A stretch of 64,000 nt of DNA. Origin: Kribbella sp. VKM Ac-2569. GTDB taxonomy: Bacteria > Actinomycetota > Actinomycetes > Propionibacteriales > Kribbellaceae. A program made the translations under genes and the position numbers. Of the stretch, positions 41,344-49,848 are shown in pieces. Location: assembly GCF_004216905.1 (NCBI RefSeq), contig NZ_SGXJ01000005.1, positions 434,001-498,000 of the forward strand, read 5' to 3'. The number at the start of each line of letters is the position of its first letter. Positions within the stretch are counted from its first letter, which is position 1. Under the pieces are notes generated by a model. The model was not told where the DNA came from and did not search any database. It saw nothing but the letters and a program-made list of their open reading frames with translations.

Positions 41344-43332
41344 TTGACTGACCACAAGCTCCGCTGGGGCATCATCGGCACCGGCAACATCGCTTCCCGG
41401 TTCGCCAGCCAGGTGCCGACGTCGAAGACCAACGAGGTCGTCGCCGTCGGCAGCCGGTCCCTCGAATCCGCGAACACCTTCGCCGACAAGTGGGACATCG
41501 CCAACCGGCACGGTTCGTACGACGACCTGCTCGCCGACAGCACAGTCGACGCCGTCTACATCGCCACGCCGCACCCGATGCACGTCGAGTGGGCGATCAA
41601 GGCGGCCGAGGCCGGTAAGCATGTGCTGTGCGAGAAGCCGCTCGCGATCAACCGCGCGTGGGCCGAGGCGATGATCGAGGCCGCCGTACGCAATGACGTC
41701 TTCCTGATGGAGGCGTACATGTACCGGTGCCTGCCGCAGACCAAGCTGATCGCCCAATTGGTCCGCGACGGCGAGATCGGCACCGTCCACCAGATCCAGG
41801 CCACGTTCGCGTTCGCGGCCGGGTACCGGCCGGAGAGCCGGATCTTCGCCGACGACCTGGCCGGCGGCGGCATCCTCGACGTCGGCGGTTACCCGGCGTC
41901 GATGGCCCGCCTGATCGCCGGCGCGGCCACCGGGCAGCCGTACGCCGACCCGGCCGCCGTCAGCGCGGTCGGGCACGTCGGTGAGACCGGCGCCGACGAG
42001 TGGACGGTGGCGACACTGTTCTTCGACGGCGGCGTCACCGCTCAGGTGAGCACCGGCGTACGGCTCGCCGATCAGAATCAGGTCCGGATCTTCGGCAGCG
42101 AGGGATACCTCGTCGTCGAGGACCCGTGGTTCGGCGGCGACGGCAAACCGACCCACGTCACCCTGCACCGGGTGGGGGAGGAGCCGCGGGACATCTCCGC
42201 GGAGCCGGCGTTGATCTACACGGCCGAGGCCGAGGCCGTCCAGGCGGCCATCCAGTCCGGGGCCAAGCAGGCGCCGGAGATGACCTGGGCGGACACCCTC
42301 GGGAACCTCACGGTCCAGGACCAGTGGCGGGCCGCGATCGGACAGCAGTACGCGAGCGAGCGGGACGACGCGATTATCCCGACCGCGACCGGACGGCCGC
42401 TCACCCGCCGCGAGGACGCCCCGATGACGTACGGCAAGGTGCCGGGCGTCGACCGGCAGGTGTCCCGGCTCGTCATGGGCGTCGACAACCAGCAGACGCT
42501 GCCGCACGCAGCGGTGGTCTTCGACGACTTCGTCGAGCGCGGCGGTACGACGTTCGATACGGCGTACATCTACGGCGGCGGACGCGGCGAGAAGCTGCTC
42601 GGGCAGTGGATGAAGTCGCGCGGCAACCGGGACGACGTCGTGGTGATCGGCAAGGGCGCGCATACGCCGTACTGCGACCCCGAGTCGATCACGCGGCAGC
42701 TGCACGAGAGCCTCGAACGGCTGCAGACCGACCACGTCGACCTGTACTTCATGCACCGCGACAACGAGGACATCCCGGTCTCGGAGTTCGTCGACGTCCT
42801 CGACGAGCACTTCAAGGCCGGCCGGATCAAGGCGTTCGGCGGCTCGAACTGGTCCACCGCGCGCTTCGACGAGGCCAACGCGTACGCCGAGGCGAACAGC
42901 AAGCAGCCGTTCACGCTGCTGAGCAATCACCTCAGCCTCGCGCGGGCGTACGACGTACCGTGGGCCGGCTGCCGGCACGTGGCGGACGACGAGTCGCAGA
43001 AATGGCTGCGTGAGCGGCAGGTCGCGCTGTTCCCGTGGTCGAGCCAGGCGCGCGGGTTCTTCACCGGACGGGCCAAGCCGGAGGACATCTCGGACCAGGA
43101 GCTCGTGCGCTGTTTCTACTCCGACGAGAACTTCCGTAGGCTCGACCGGGCACGGGAGCTGGCGGCCGCCAAGGGAGTCGAGCCGACCGCGATCGCGCTG
43201 GCCTGGTTGCTGCACCAGCCGTACCTGGTGTTCCCGCTGATCGGGCCGCGGCACGTCAGCGAGACACGGACCTCCACACCGGGTCTGTCGGTGACGCTGA
43301 CGGACGAGGAAGTGGCCTATCTCACTGCCTAA
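41344..43332 (+). CDS. Fusion of Gfo/Idh/MocA dehydrogenase and aldo/keto reductase
   Basis: A 662-residue two-domain oxidoreductase. Residues 1-330 are a complete Gfo/Idh/MocA enzyme (WGIIGTGNIASRF; CEKPLAINRAWAEAM; AGGGILDVGGYP). Residues about 365-662 are an aldo/keto reductase with the catalytic Tyr in DTAYIYGGGRGE near 404, Lys in VIGKGAH near 435 and His in YFMHRDN near 470. The TTG start lies 30 bases after the permease gene with only a weak ribosome site. It presumably oxidises then reduces (or the reverse) a sugar delivered by the importer. Confidence 0.9.
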   Translation: MTDHKLRWGIIGTGNIASRFASQVPTSKTNEVVAVGSRSLESANTFADKWDIANRHGSYDDLLADSTVDAVYIATPHPMHVEWAIKAAEAGKHVLCEKPLAINRAWAEAMIEAAVRNDVFLMEAYMYRCLPQTKLIAQLVRDGEIGTVHQIQATFAFAAGYRPESRIFADDLAGGGILDVGGYPASMARLIAGAATGQPYADPAAVSAVGHVGETGADEWTVATLFFDGGVTAQVSTGVRLADQNQVRIFGSEGYLVVEDPWFGGDGKPTHVTLHRVGEEPRDISAEPALIYTAEAEAVQAAIQSGAKQAPEMTWADTLGNLTVQDQWRAAIGQQYASERDDAIIPTATGRPLTRREDAPMTYGKVPGVDRQVSRLVMGVDNQQTLPHAAVVFDDFVERGGTTFDTAYIYGGGRGEKLLGQWMKSRGNRDDVVVIGKGAHTPYCDPESITRQLHESLERLQTDHVDLYFMHRDNEDIPVSEFVDVLDEHFKAGRIKAFGGSNWSTARFDEANAYAEANSKQPFTLLSNHLSLARAYDVPWAGCRHVADDESQKWLRERQVALFPWSSQARGFFTGRAKPEDISDQELVRCFYSDENFRRLDRARELAAAKGVEPTAIALAWLLHQPYLVFPLIGPRHVSETRTSTPGLSVTLTDEEVAYLTA

Positions 43333-43363
43333 CTCATTGGCTAATCGAAGGCAGGCAGCCGAA

Positions 43364-43392
43364 TTGGTCGTGTGCTGACACGCATGTAACAT
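43364..43392 (+). promoter_or_regulatory. Promoter of rpmB
   Basis: TTGGTC (43364-43369), 17-base spacer, TAACAT (43387-43392). The predicted start near 43399 leaves a 30-base leader. Confidence 0.6.
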
Positions 43393-43428
43393 GGTCTGTC
43401 GGTGTCACGACCCTGAACACGGAGAATC

Positions 43429-43650
43429 ATGTCTAAGAAGTGCGATGTCTGCGGCAAGCAGCCGACGTTCGGCAACAGCGTTGCCCGCCTGGGTAAGGGC
43501 GCGATGATCCGGCGGGTCAAGGCTCGTACGCCCCGCCGGTTCAACCCCAACATCCAGCCGGTCCGCGCGATCATCAAGGGCACGCCCACCAAGATGAAGG
43601 TGTGCACCTCCTGCATCAAGGCCGGCAAGGTCCAGCGCGTCGTCGGCTGA
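43429..43650 (+). CDS. rpmB: 50S ribosomal protein L28
   Basis: A 73-residue L28 of the zinc-binding (C+) type, with four Cys in CDVCGK and CTSCIKAGK. FNPNIQPVRA and the RRVKARTPRRF core are diagnostic. ATG start. A perfect terminator follows, so the gene is monocistronic. Zinc-dependent paralogs are often replaced by Cys-free forms under zinc limitation; no Zur box is evident here. Confidence 0.97.
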   Translation: MSKKCDVCGKQPTFGNSVARLGKGAMIRRVKARTPRRFNPNIQPVRAIIKGTPTKMKVCTSCIKAGKVQRVVG

Positions 43651-43681
43651 TCTGAAGCTTTCCTCCGTGTAGGGCCTTTCG

Positions 43682-43712
43682 ATAGGCGCCCGGGTCTGAC
43701 CCGGGCGCCTAT
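43682..43712. terminator. Perfect 14-bp hairpin after rpmB
   Basis: ATAGGCGCCCGGGT (43682-43695) pairs exactly with 43699-43712 around a three-base loop, followed by TCGTGTCT. Its distal arm overlaps the stop of the convergent methyltransferase gene, so it can end both transcripts. Confidence 0.88.
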
Positions 43713-44713
43713 TCGTGTCTCCTCGCGACGACCGTGATCTCGTTCCGGTTGTGGTGCAGCTGCCGGGCGTGCAGTACGTCGTACCGCTCGCCGAGGACCT
43801 CGATGCCGCGGCGGGCGCCGTCCAGCGGGTTCTTGCCGCCGCCCTTCAGCGTCACGACCGCGAGGCCGCCGCGCCGCAGGTGCGCCGCCGCGTCCAGCAT
43901 CATCCGCGCGCTCGTCACCTGGTCCATCCGCATGTCGTTCACCGCCACGTCGAACCGGACCCGGTTCGCCGCGAAGAACCGGCCCGCCGTCGTCGCCTCG
44001 TGATGGATCCGGCGATCACCGCGCAGCCGCGGATCCAGCGAACCCGGGTCGACCGACCACACCTCCTGCCCGTGCAGCCGTAGGATCCGCGTCCACCCGC
44101 CCGGTGAGGCGCCGAGGTCGACCGCCTTCCCGCCCTGTGGCAGCTCCAGCCCGAAGGTCGCGATCGCCTCTTCCAGCTTGAACTCGGACCGCGACACCCG
44201 CTCGTCACCCCGGGCCAGCCGCATCCGCCCGCCCGGCCAGTCCGACAGGCTGTCCGCAAGCCGGTTCAGCCCGAGCAGCACCGCCTTCCGCCCCGTGAAG
44301 CACGAGACGACGTACTCCTGCCCGGAACGCGTGACGGCCACCCCGCGGCCGGCCAGCGCCTCCTCCAGACGGTGGTAGTACGACCCGCCGGTGCCGGCCG
44401 CATCGGTCCAGGCCTGTACGGCGAGCGCCTTCGGGTACTCGGGCAGCTCACCCAGCACCACCTCGGCCAGCTCGTACTCCGGCGGCAGCTCCTCGAAGCT
44501 CGCGATCTCCACCGTCAGATGCCGGACGAACATGATCCGCCCCGCATCACACGCCGCCGCGAACGCCTCTACAGACGGCCCATCCACCCGCCCGAGCTCG
44601 GCGCCGACCCGCTGGACCCGCACGTCCCGCCCGAACTCGCCCCGGATCTCCCGCACAGCCAACTCGTAACTCTCGGCCGCGGCCGAGAACAACACACTCC
44701 TGCCGCCGCTCAC
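43709..44713 (-). CDS. FtsJ-like SAM-dependent ribose methyltransferase
   Basis: A 334-residue protein. The C-terminal half is an FtsJ/RlmM-type Rossmann methyltransferase: SRSEFKLEEAIATFGL leads into the SAM motif AVDLGASPGGWTRIL near residue 193, with NDMRMD and VVTLKGGGKNP as later motifs (K-D-K-type catalysis expected). The N-terminal half resembles a THUMP-like RNA-binding region. The GTG giving MSGGRSVLF lies six bases after TACGGT with no ribosome site; a GTG eight codons upstream is the alternative. Probably modifies rRNA or tRNA. Confidence 0.83.
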   Translation of the reverse strand: MSGGRSVLFSAAAESYELAVREIRGEFGRDVRVQRVGAELGRVDGPSVEAFAAACDAGRIMFVRHLTVEIASFEELPPEYELAEVVLGELPEYPKALAVQAWTDAAGTGGSYYHRLEEALAGRGVAVTRSGQEYVVSCFTGRKAVLLGLNRLADSLSDWPGGRMRLARGDERVSRSEFKLEEAIATFGLELPQGGKAVDLGASPGGWTRILRLHGQEVWSVDPGSLDPRLRGDRRIHHEATTAGRFFAANRVRFDVAVNDMRMDQVTSARMMLDAAAHLRRGGLAVVTLKGGGKNPLDGARRGIEVLGERYDVLHARQLHHNRNEITVVARRHE

Positions 44714-44754
44714 CCGCGAACCGTATCGAACGTCCACGCGTTAGCCTTCCGGGC

Positions 44755-46368
44755 GTGGAGGAATTGACCGTTGACGTGCTGCGGGCCTGGGCCCGGACCG
44801 CACTGGCCGACCTGGCCCGGGCCCGGACCGAGATCGACGAGCTGAACGTGTACCCGGTGCCGGACGGCGACACCGGCACCAACCTCTACCTGACCTGGGA
44901 AGCCGCCTGCGAGGCGCTGCCCAAGGGCGAACTGACGTTCACCGAGGCGATCCAGGCCTTCGGCCGCGGCGCCCTGCTCGGCGCCCGCGGGAACTCCGGC
45001 GTGATTACCTCCCAGCTGATCCGCGCCTGCGGCCTCCGCCTCGACGAGAACCTCCCGCACCAGCAGACGGACGGCGTCCTCGCCGACCCGCGGATGAGCG
45101 AGGCAGCCGCCTTCGCCGATGCCCTCAAGTTCGCCGCCGACGCCGCGTACGGGGCCGTCGCGCAGCCGGTCGAAGGCACGATGCTCACCGTCGCCCGCGC
45201 CGCCGCCACCGGCGCGATGACCGCTGCCAACGACGGCAAGACCCTCGCCGACGTCTGCCTCGCCGCGGTCGCCTCCGCCCGCCAGGCCCTCACCAGGACG
45301 ACCGACCAGCTCGACGTATTGCGGCATGCGGGCGTCGTCGACGCCGGAGGAGCAGGCCTCGTCGTGATCCTGGGCGCGATGGAATCTGTGCTCACCGGGC
45401 AGCACGTTAGCGTCGACGTACCGGCGAGAGTCGAACCGCAGGGTGAGAGCGCCGAGAGCCAGGACGGACCCGCGTACGAGGTGATGTACCTGCTCGACGC
45501 GCCCGACGACAAGGTCGGCGACTTCCGGCAGACCCTGGCCGCGCTCGGCGACTCCGTCGTCGTGGTTGGCGGCGACGGGCTCTGGAACGTCCACGTCCAC
45601 ACCGACGACGTCGGCGCCGCGATCGAACAGGGCATCGACATCGGCCGCCCGCACCGGATCCGGGTCACCCACTTCGACGACCAGGCGCACCACCACGAGC
45701 CTGCGCCCGGCCGCGCGGTGATCGCGGTCGTCGCCGGCGAAGGACTCGCCGGGCTGTTCGCCGAGGCCGGTGCCCGGATCATCCGCGGCGCCCCCGGCCG
45801 CCGCTGCTCCACCGGCGAACTGCTCCAGGCGATCGAGCAGTCGCAGGCGCCCGAGATCGTGATCCTGCCCAACGACCAGGACTCGATCGCGGTCGCCGAG
45901 GCCGCCGCCACTGCCGCCCGCCAGGACGGGATCCGGGTTGCCGTGATCCCCACCCGCGCCCAGGTACAGGGCCTCGCGGCGATCGCCGTCCACGACCCGG
46001 ACCGCAGCTTCGACGACGACGTCGTACACCTCTCGGCCGCCGCCGGACAGACCCGGCACGGCGCCGTCACGATCGCGGTCAAGGACGCCTGGACGATGGC
46101 CGGCCGGTGCCGGATCGGCGACGCGCTCGGAGTCGTCGACGGCGACTTCGCGCTGATCACCGGCGACCTCGAGGAGGCGGCGCTGGAGGTCGTCGACCGA
46201 TTGCTCGGCGGCGGTGGCGAGCTGCTCACGATCGTCACCGGCCGCGACGCCGATCCGGCTCTGGCCGAGGCTGTGGAGCGGCACGTACGCCGGCAACGCA
46301 AAGATGTCGATGTCGTGGTGTACGACGGAGGACAGGACAGGTATCCGCTCCTGATCGGGGTCGAATGA
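44755..46368 (+). CDS. DAK2-domain kinase subunit, FakA-like
   Basis: A 537-residue protein. The N-terminal DAK2 domain has the ATP/Mg motif VYPVPDGDTGTNLYLT near residue 33 and GARGNSGVI; a middle domain and a C-terminal DAK1-like/EDD-type region follow. In Firmicutes FakA phosphorylates fatty acids bound to FakB partners; the actinobacterial homologue beside recG is usually annotated DAK2 protein. The GTG start lies seven bases after TAGCCT with no ribosome site (leaderless). Its stop overlaps recG as ATGA. Confidence 0.88.
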   Translation: MEELTVDVLRAWARTALADLARARTEIDELNVYPVPDGDTGTNLYLTWEAACEALPKGELTFTEAIQAFGRGALLGARGNSGVITSQLIRACGLRLDENLPHQQTDGVLADPRMSEAAAFADALKFAADAAYGAVAQPVEGTMLTVARAAATGAMTAANDGKTLADVCLAAVASARQALTRTTDQLDVLRHAGVVDAGGAGLVVILGAMESVLTGQHVSVDVPARVEPQGESAESQDGPAYEVMYLLDAPDDKVGDFRQTLAALGDSVVVVGGDGLWNVHVHTDDVGAAIEQGIDIGRPHRIRVTHFDDQAHHHEPAPGRAVIAVVAGEGLAGLFAEAGARIIRGAPGRRCSTGELLQAIEQSQAPEIVILPNDQDSIAVAEAAATAARQDGIRVAVIPTRAQVQGLAAIAVHDPDRSFDDDVVHLSAAAGQTRHGAVTIAVKDAWTMAGRCRIGDALGVVDGDFALITGDLEEAALEVVDRLLGGGGELLTIVTGRDADPALAEAVERHVRRQRKDVDVVVYDGGQDRYPLLIGVE

Positions 46369-48602
46369 AAACGGACATGGACCGCAAGCTCCGGGACTTC
46401 CTCGGTGCCAAGACCGCCAAGACCTTCTCGGACGTGCTCGAGATCGAGACCGTCGGCGAGTTGCTGCGGCACTACCCGCGGCGGTACCTGAAGAAGGGCG
46501 AGCTGACCCCGTTCGACGAACTCGAGGTCGGCGACCAGGCGACCGTCAACGGGCGGGTCAAGAAGGTCACGGCCCGGGCGCTGGACACCAAGGTCGAGAT
46601 CCGGCCCGACGACGTCCACAAGTTCCGCAAGAAGCGGACGATCACCAAGGTCGTGGTCACCGACGGCCGGAACGACATCGAGCTGGCGTTCTTCAATCAG
46701 CCCTGGCTGCTGACCAAGCTGACGCCCGGCACCGCCGCCCTGTTCTGGGGCGAGGTGACGATGTTCCGCACCACCATGCAGCTGAAGAATCCCGGCACCG
46801 AGGTGCTCGACGAGGAAGACCTCACCGAGGCCGAGATCGAACGCCGGGCACGGCCGTTCCGCCCGCTCTACCCGGCCACCTCGAAGTTGCCCACTGCAAC
46901 GATCGAGCGGTCGGTCAAGATCGTCCTGGACAGCCTCGACGACCGCGTCGACGACCCCGTCCCGGACCTCGTCCTGCGCAATGAGAAGCTCATCGGTCTC
47001 CGGGATGCCCTGCAGAAGGTGCATCTTCCGGACACCGAGAAGGACATCCACGACGCGCAGCAGCGGTTCCGGTTCGAGGAGGCGCTGGTGATGCAGACGA
47101 TCCTCGCCCAGCGCCGCGCGGTGATGGACGCGCAGAGCGCCGTACCGCGGCCACGGCAGGCCGGTGGGCTGCTCGACGACTTCGACCAGCGGCTGCCGTT
47201 CGAGCTGACCGAGGGCCAGACCGAGGTGGGGGAGGAGATCTTCGCCGACCTCGCCCGGGCGCACCCGATGCACCGGCTGCTGCAAGGCGAGGTCGGCTCC
47301 GGCAAGACCGTGGTCGCGCTACGGGCGATGCTGTCCGTGGTCGACAACGGCGGCCAGGCCGCCCTGCTCGCGCCGACCGAGGTACTGGCCGTCCAGCACC
47401 ACAAGACGCTCACCAAGATGCTCGGCGACCTGGCTGAGCAGGGCATGCTCGGCGGCGCGGAACATGCCACCAAGATCGGTCTGCTGACCGGTTCGCTGAA
47501 CGCGGCCTCCCGCCGTACGGCGATGCTCGACGCGGCCAGTGGCGCCGCCGGGATCGTCGTCGGGACGCACGCGCTGCTCGAGGACAAGGTCCAGTTCGCG
47601 GATCTCGGGCTGGTCGTGGTCGACGAGCAGCACCGGTTCGGGGTCGAGCAGCGGGCCGCGCTGAGCGCGAAATCCGGCGAGAACACGCCGCACGTGCTGG
47701 TGATGACCGCGACACCGATCCCGCGGACGGTGGCGATGACGGTGTTCGGCGACCTCGCGGTCTCGACGCTCACCCAGCTGCCGGCCGGGCGGTCGCCGAT
47801 CCAGTCGTCGGTGGTCCCGGCGAAGGAGCGGCCGGACTGGCTGCAGCGGGCGTGGGTGCGCGTCCGCGAGGAGGTCGGCAAGGGCCACCAGGCGTACGTC
47901 GTGTGCCCGCGGATCGGGGACGACGTCAAGAACGCGAAGGACGAGGAGGGCGAGCTCCTCGAGACCGATGAGGGCGGGAAGAAGCAGGCCCGCCCGCCGA
48001 TCTCGGTGATGCAGGTGTCCGAGGCGCTCGCGGAGATCCTGCACGACCTGCGCGTCGAGATCCTGCACGGGCGGTTGCCGGCCGAGGAGAAGGACGCGGT
48101 GATGTCCCGGTTCGCGGCCGGCGACATCGACGTACTGATCGCGACCACGGTCATCGAGGTCGGCGTCGACGTACCGAACGCCTCGACGATGGTGATCATG
48201 GACGCCGACCGGTTCGGCATCTCGCAGCTCCATCAGCTGCGCGGCCGGGTCGGGCGGGGCAAGGTGCCCGGGCTGTGCCTGCTGGTCACAGACCTGTGGG
48301 CGGGTTCCAAGTCGTACGGGCGCCTGGAGGCGGTCGCGTCGACGACCGACGGGTTCGAGCTGTCGCGGATCGACCTGGAGACCCGCCGCGAGGGCGACGT
48401 GCTCGGTGTCGCGCAGTCCGGGCGACGCAGCAGCCTCAAACTGCTCAGTGTGCTGCGGGACGAGGACATCATCCTCGCGGCCCGGCACGAGGCCACCAGG
48501 ATCGTCGGGGTGGACCCCGCCCTGTCCGAGTTCCCGGAGTTGCTCGCGATCGTCCGAAGCGCCCTGCAGTCCGAAACCACCGAATACCTGGAGAAGCATT
48601 GA
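46365..48602 (+). CDS. recG: ATP-dependent DNA helicase RecG
   Basis: A 745-residue branch-migrating helicase that remodels stalled forks. The N-terminal wedge OB-fold region (to about 250) is followed by helicase motifs: Walker A GEVGSGKT near residue 308, VVVDEQHRFG near 418, VMTATPIPRT near 445, and QLRGRVGRG near 626. Length and motif order are normal. ATGA-coupled to the DAK2 gene. A large hairpin begins 32 bases after the stop. Confidence 0.97.
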   Translation: MKTDMDRKLRDFLGAKTAKTFSDVLEIETVGELLRHYPRRYLKKGELTPFDELEVGDQATVNGRVKKVTARALDTKVEIRPDDVHKFRKKRTITKVVVTDGRNDIELAFFNQPWLLTKLTPGTAALFWGEVTMFRTTMQLKNPGTEVLDEEDLTEAEIERRARPFRPLYPATSKLPTATIERSVKIVLDSLDDRVDDPVPDLVLRNEKLIGLRDALQKVHLPDTEKDIHDAQQRFRFEEALVMQTILAQRRAVMDAQSAVPRPRQAGGLLDDFDQRLPFELTEGQTEVGEEIFADLARAHPMHRLLQGEVGSGKTVVALRAMLSVVDNGGQAALLAPTEVLAVQHHKTLTKMLGDLAEQGMLGGAEHATKIGLLTGSLNAASRRTAMLDAASGAAGIVVGTHALLEDKVQFADLGLVVVDEQHRFGVEQRAALSAKSGENTPHVLVMTATPIPRTVAMTVFGDLAVSTLTQLPAGRSPIQSSVVPAKERPDWLQRAWVRVREEVGKGHQAYVVCPRIGDDVKNAKDEEGELLETDEGGKKQARPPISVMQVSEALAEILHDLRVEILHGRLPAEEKDAVMSRFAAGDIDVLIATTVIEVGVDVPNASTMVIMDADRFGISQLHQLRGRVGRGKVPGLCLLVTDLWAGSKSYGRLEAVASTTDGFELSRIDLETRREGDVLGVAQSGRRSSLKLLSVLRDEDIILAARHEATRIVGVDPALSEFPELLAIVRSALQSETTEYLEKH

Positions 48603-48633
48603 CTGTGTTGAATGCCGCGCCTCCGGCGCGGGG

Positions 48634-48722
48634 GTCACGGGGCTTTTACTCCCGTTCTTCCCTCGTCGCTCCGGTCGCTTCGCTCCCTCCGCTCCTCAGT
48701 CCAGAACGGGAGGCCCCGTGAC
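48634..48722 (+). promoter_or_regulatory. Long hairpin enclosing the rsmD ribosome site and start
   Basis: GTCACGGGGC (48634-48643) pairs with 48713-48722, and CTCCCGTTCT (48649-48658) pairs with 48703-48712, giving 20 base pairs with a five-base bulge. The distal arm contains the Shine-Dalgarno GGGAGG and the GTG start of rsmD. The 44-base loop is almost purely pyrimidine with CTCCG/CTTCG repeats. It could repress rsmD translation, end recG transcription, or be a repetitive palindrome. Confidence 0.6.
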
Positions 48723-49278
48723 ACGGATAGTCGGGGGAGTGGCTGGTGGGCGGCGGATCGACGTACCGGCGGGGAGTGGGACGCGGCCGACGGCGGATCG
48801 GGTGCGTGAGGCGTTGTTCTCGTCGCTGGAGTCGGAGTTCGGCAGCTTCCACGGGCTCGCGGTCCTCGATCTGTACGCCGGATCGGGCGCGATCGGGCTG
48901 GAGGCGCTGTCCCGGGGGGCCGCGAAGACCGTGCTGGTCGAATCGGACCGGAAAGCGGCCGAGGTGATCGCGGCCAACATCAAGGTCGTAGGGCTGCCTG
49001 GAGCGACGCTGCTGACCCGGCCCGTGGAGAAGGTGACAGCGGGTGATGCTCCTGCGGTGTTCGACCTGGTCTTCGCCGACCCGCCGTACAAGCTGGAGAC
49101 GGCCGAGCTGCAGGACGTGCTGACCGACCTGGTGGCGCACGGCTGGCTCGCCGACGACGCAGTCGTGGTCGTCGAGCGCGGGAAGCGGGAGCCGTGGGAC
49201 TGGCCCGAGGGGTTCGCCGCGCTGCGCGACCGCAAGTACGGCGAGGCCCGTCTTTGGTACGGTCACCGCCATGGTTAA
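48718..49278 (+). CDS. rsmD: 16S rRNA guanine-N2 methyltransferase
   Basis: A 186-residue RsmD that methylates G966 (E. coli numbering) of 16S rRNA. RIVGGVAGGRRIDVP and RPTADRVREALF open the protein. The SAM-binding motif is DLYAGSGAIGLEALSRGA near residue 56, and the catalytic motif is FADPPYK near 120. The GTG start has GGGAGG at good spacing but both are buried in a hairpin. It overlaps coaD by eight bases. Confidence 0.93.
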   Translation: MTRIVGGVAGGRRIDVPAGSGTRPTADRVREALFSSLESEFGSFHGLAVLDLYAGSGAIGLEALSRGAAKTVLVESDRKAAEVIAANIKVVGLPGATLLTRPVEKVTAGDAPAVFDLVFADPPYKLETAELQDVLTDLVAHGWLADDAVVVVERGKREPWDWPEGFAALRDRKYGEARLWYGHRHG

Positions 49279-49741
49279 GGCGGTCTTTCCAGGGACCTTC
49301 GACCCGCCGACAGTCGGGCACCTCGACATCATCACCCGGGCGGCTGCGGCCTTCGACGAGCTGATCGTCGCGACCGGGGTGAACCAGTCGAAGAACCGGC
49401 TGTTCGGGCCGCAGGAGCGGATCGAGATGCTCACCGAGCTGGTCGAGCCGTTCCCGAACGTCCGGATCGGCTCCTTCGAGGGCCTGGTGGTCGACTACTG
49501 CCGGGCCGAGGGCGCCGGCGTGATGGTGAAAGGCCTGCGCTCGGCGGCCGACTACGACTACGAACTGCAGATGGCGCAGCTGAATCGGCGGATGACCGGC
49601 GTCGACACGTTCTTCCTGCCGACCGCGCCGGAACACGGCTTCATCTCGTCCAGCTGGGTCAAGGAGATCGCCCGCCTCGGCGGCGACGTCAGCACGTTCG
49701 TGACGCCGGCTGTTCACGCACGGTTACTGAACACGCTGTGA
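49271..49741 (+). CDS. coaD: Phosphopantetheine adenylyltransferase
   Basis: A 156-residue nucleotidyltransferase that makes dephospho-CoA. The T/HxGH motif is PPTVGHLD near residue 15, and ISSSWVKEIA near 128 completes the ATP site. PGTFDPPT and the length are typical. It starts inside the rsmD gene, so the two are coupled, as in most bacteria. Confidence 0.96.
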   Translation: MVKAVFPGTFDPPTVGHLDIITRAAAAFDELIVATGVNQSKNRLFGPQERIEMLTELVEPFPNVRIGSFEGLVVDYCRAEGAGVMVKGLRSAADYDYELQMAQLNRRMTGVDTFFLPTAPEHGFISSSWVKEIARLGGDVSTFVTPAVHARLLNTL

Positions 49742-49789
49742 GTGTCCCCGGATTGGGCGCAACGCCGGGGAGTTGGTAGTGTAGATCAC

Positions 49790-49806
49790 CGGTCTCGACG
49801 AGACCG
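49790..49806. promoter_or_regulatory. 17-bp palindrome downstream of a -10 box
   Basis: CGGTCTCG-A-CGAGACCG just downstream of TAGTGT/GTAGAT -10 candidates (49778-49786) in the gap before DUF177-rpmF. Operator or 5' hairpin of the next transcript. Confidence 0.45.
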
Positions 49807-49848
49807 AGTTCTTGCCTGCCCACGCCTGAGGGGGATGTTCTGAGCGTC

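Noticed and set aside
40378..43392. 1004-codon open frame on the minus strand
   Set aside because: Antisense shadow of the permease and fused oxidoreductase genes; composition is Arg/Asp/Gly noise and the plus-strand genes are clear.
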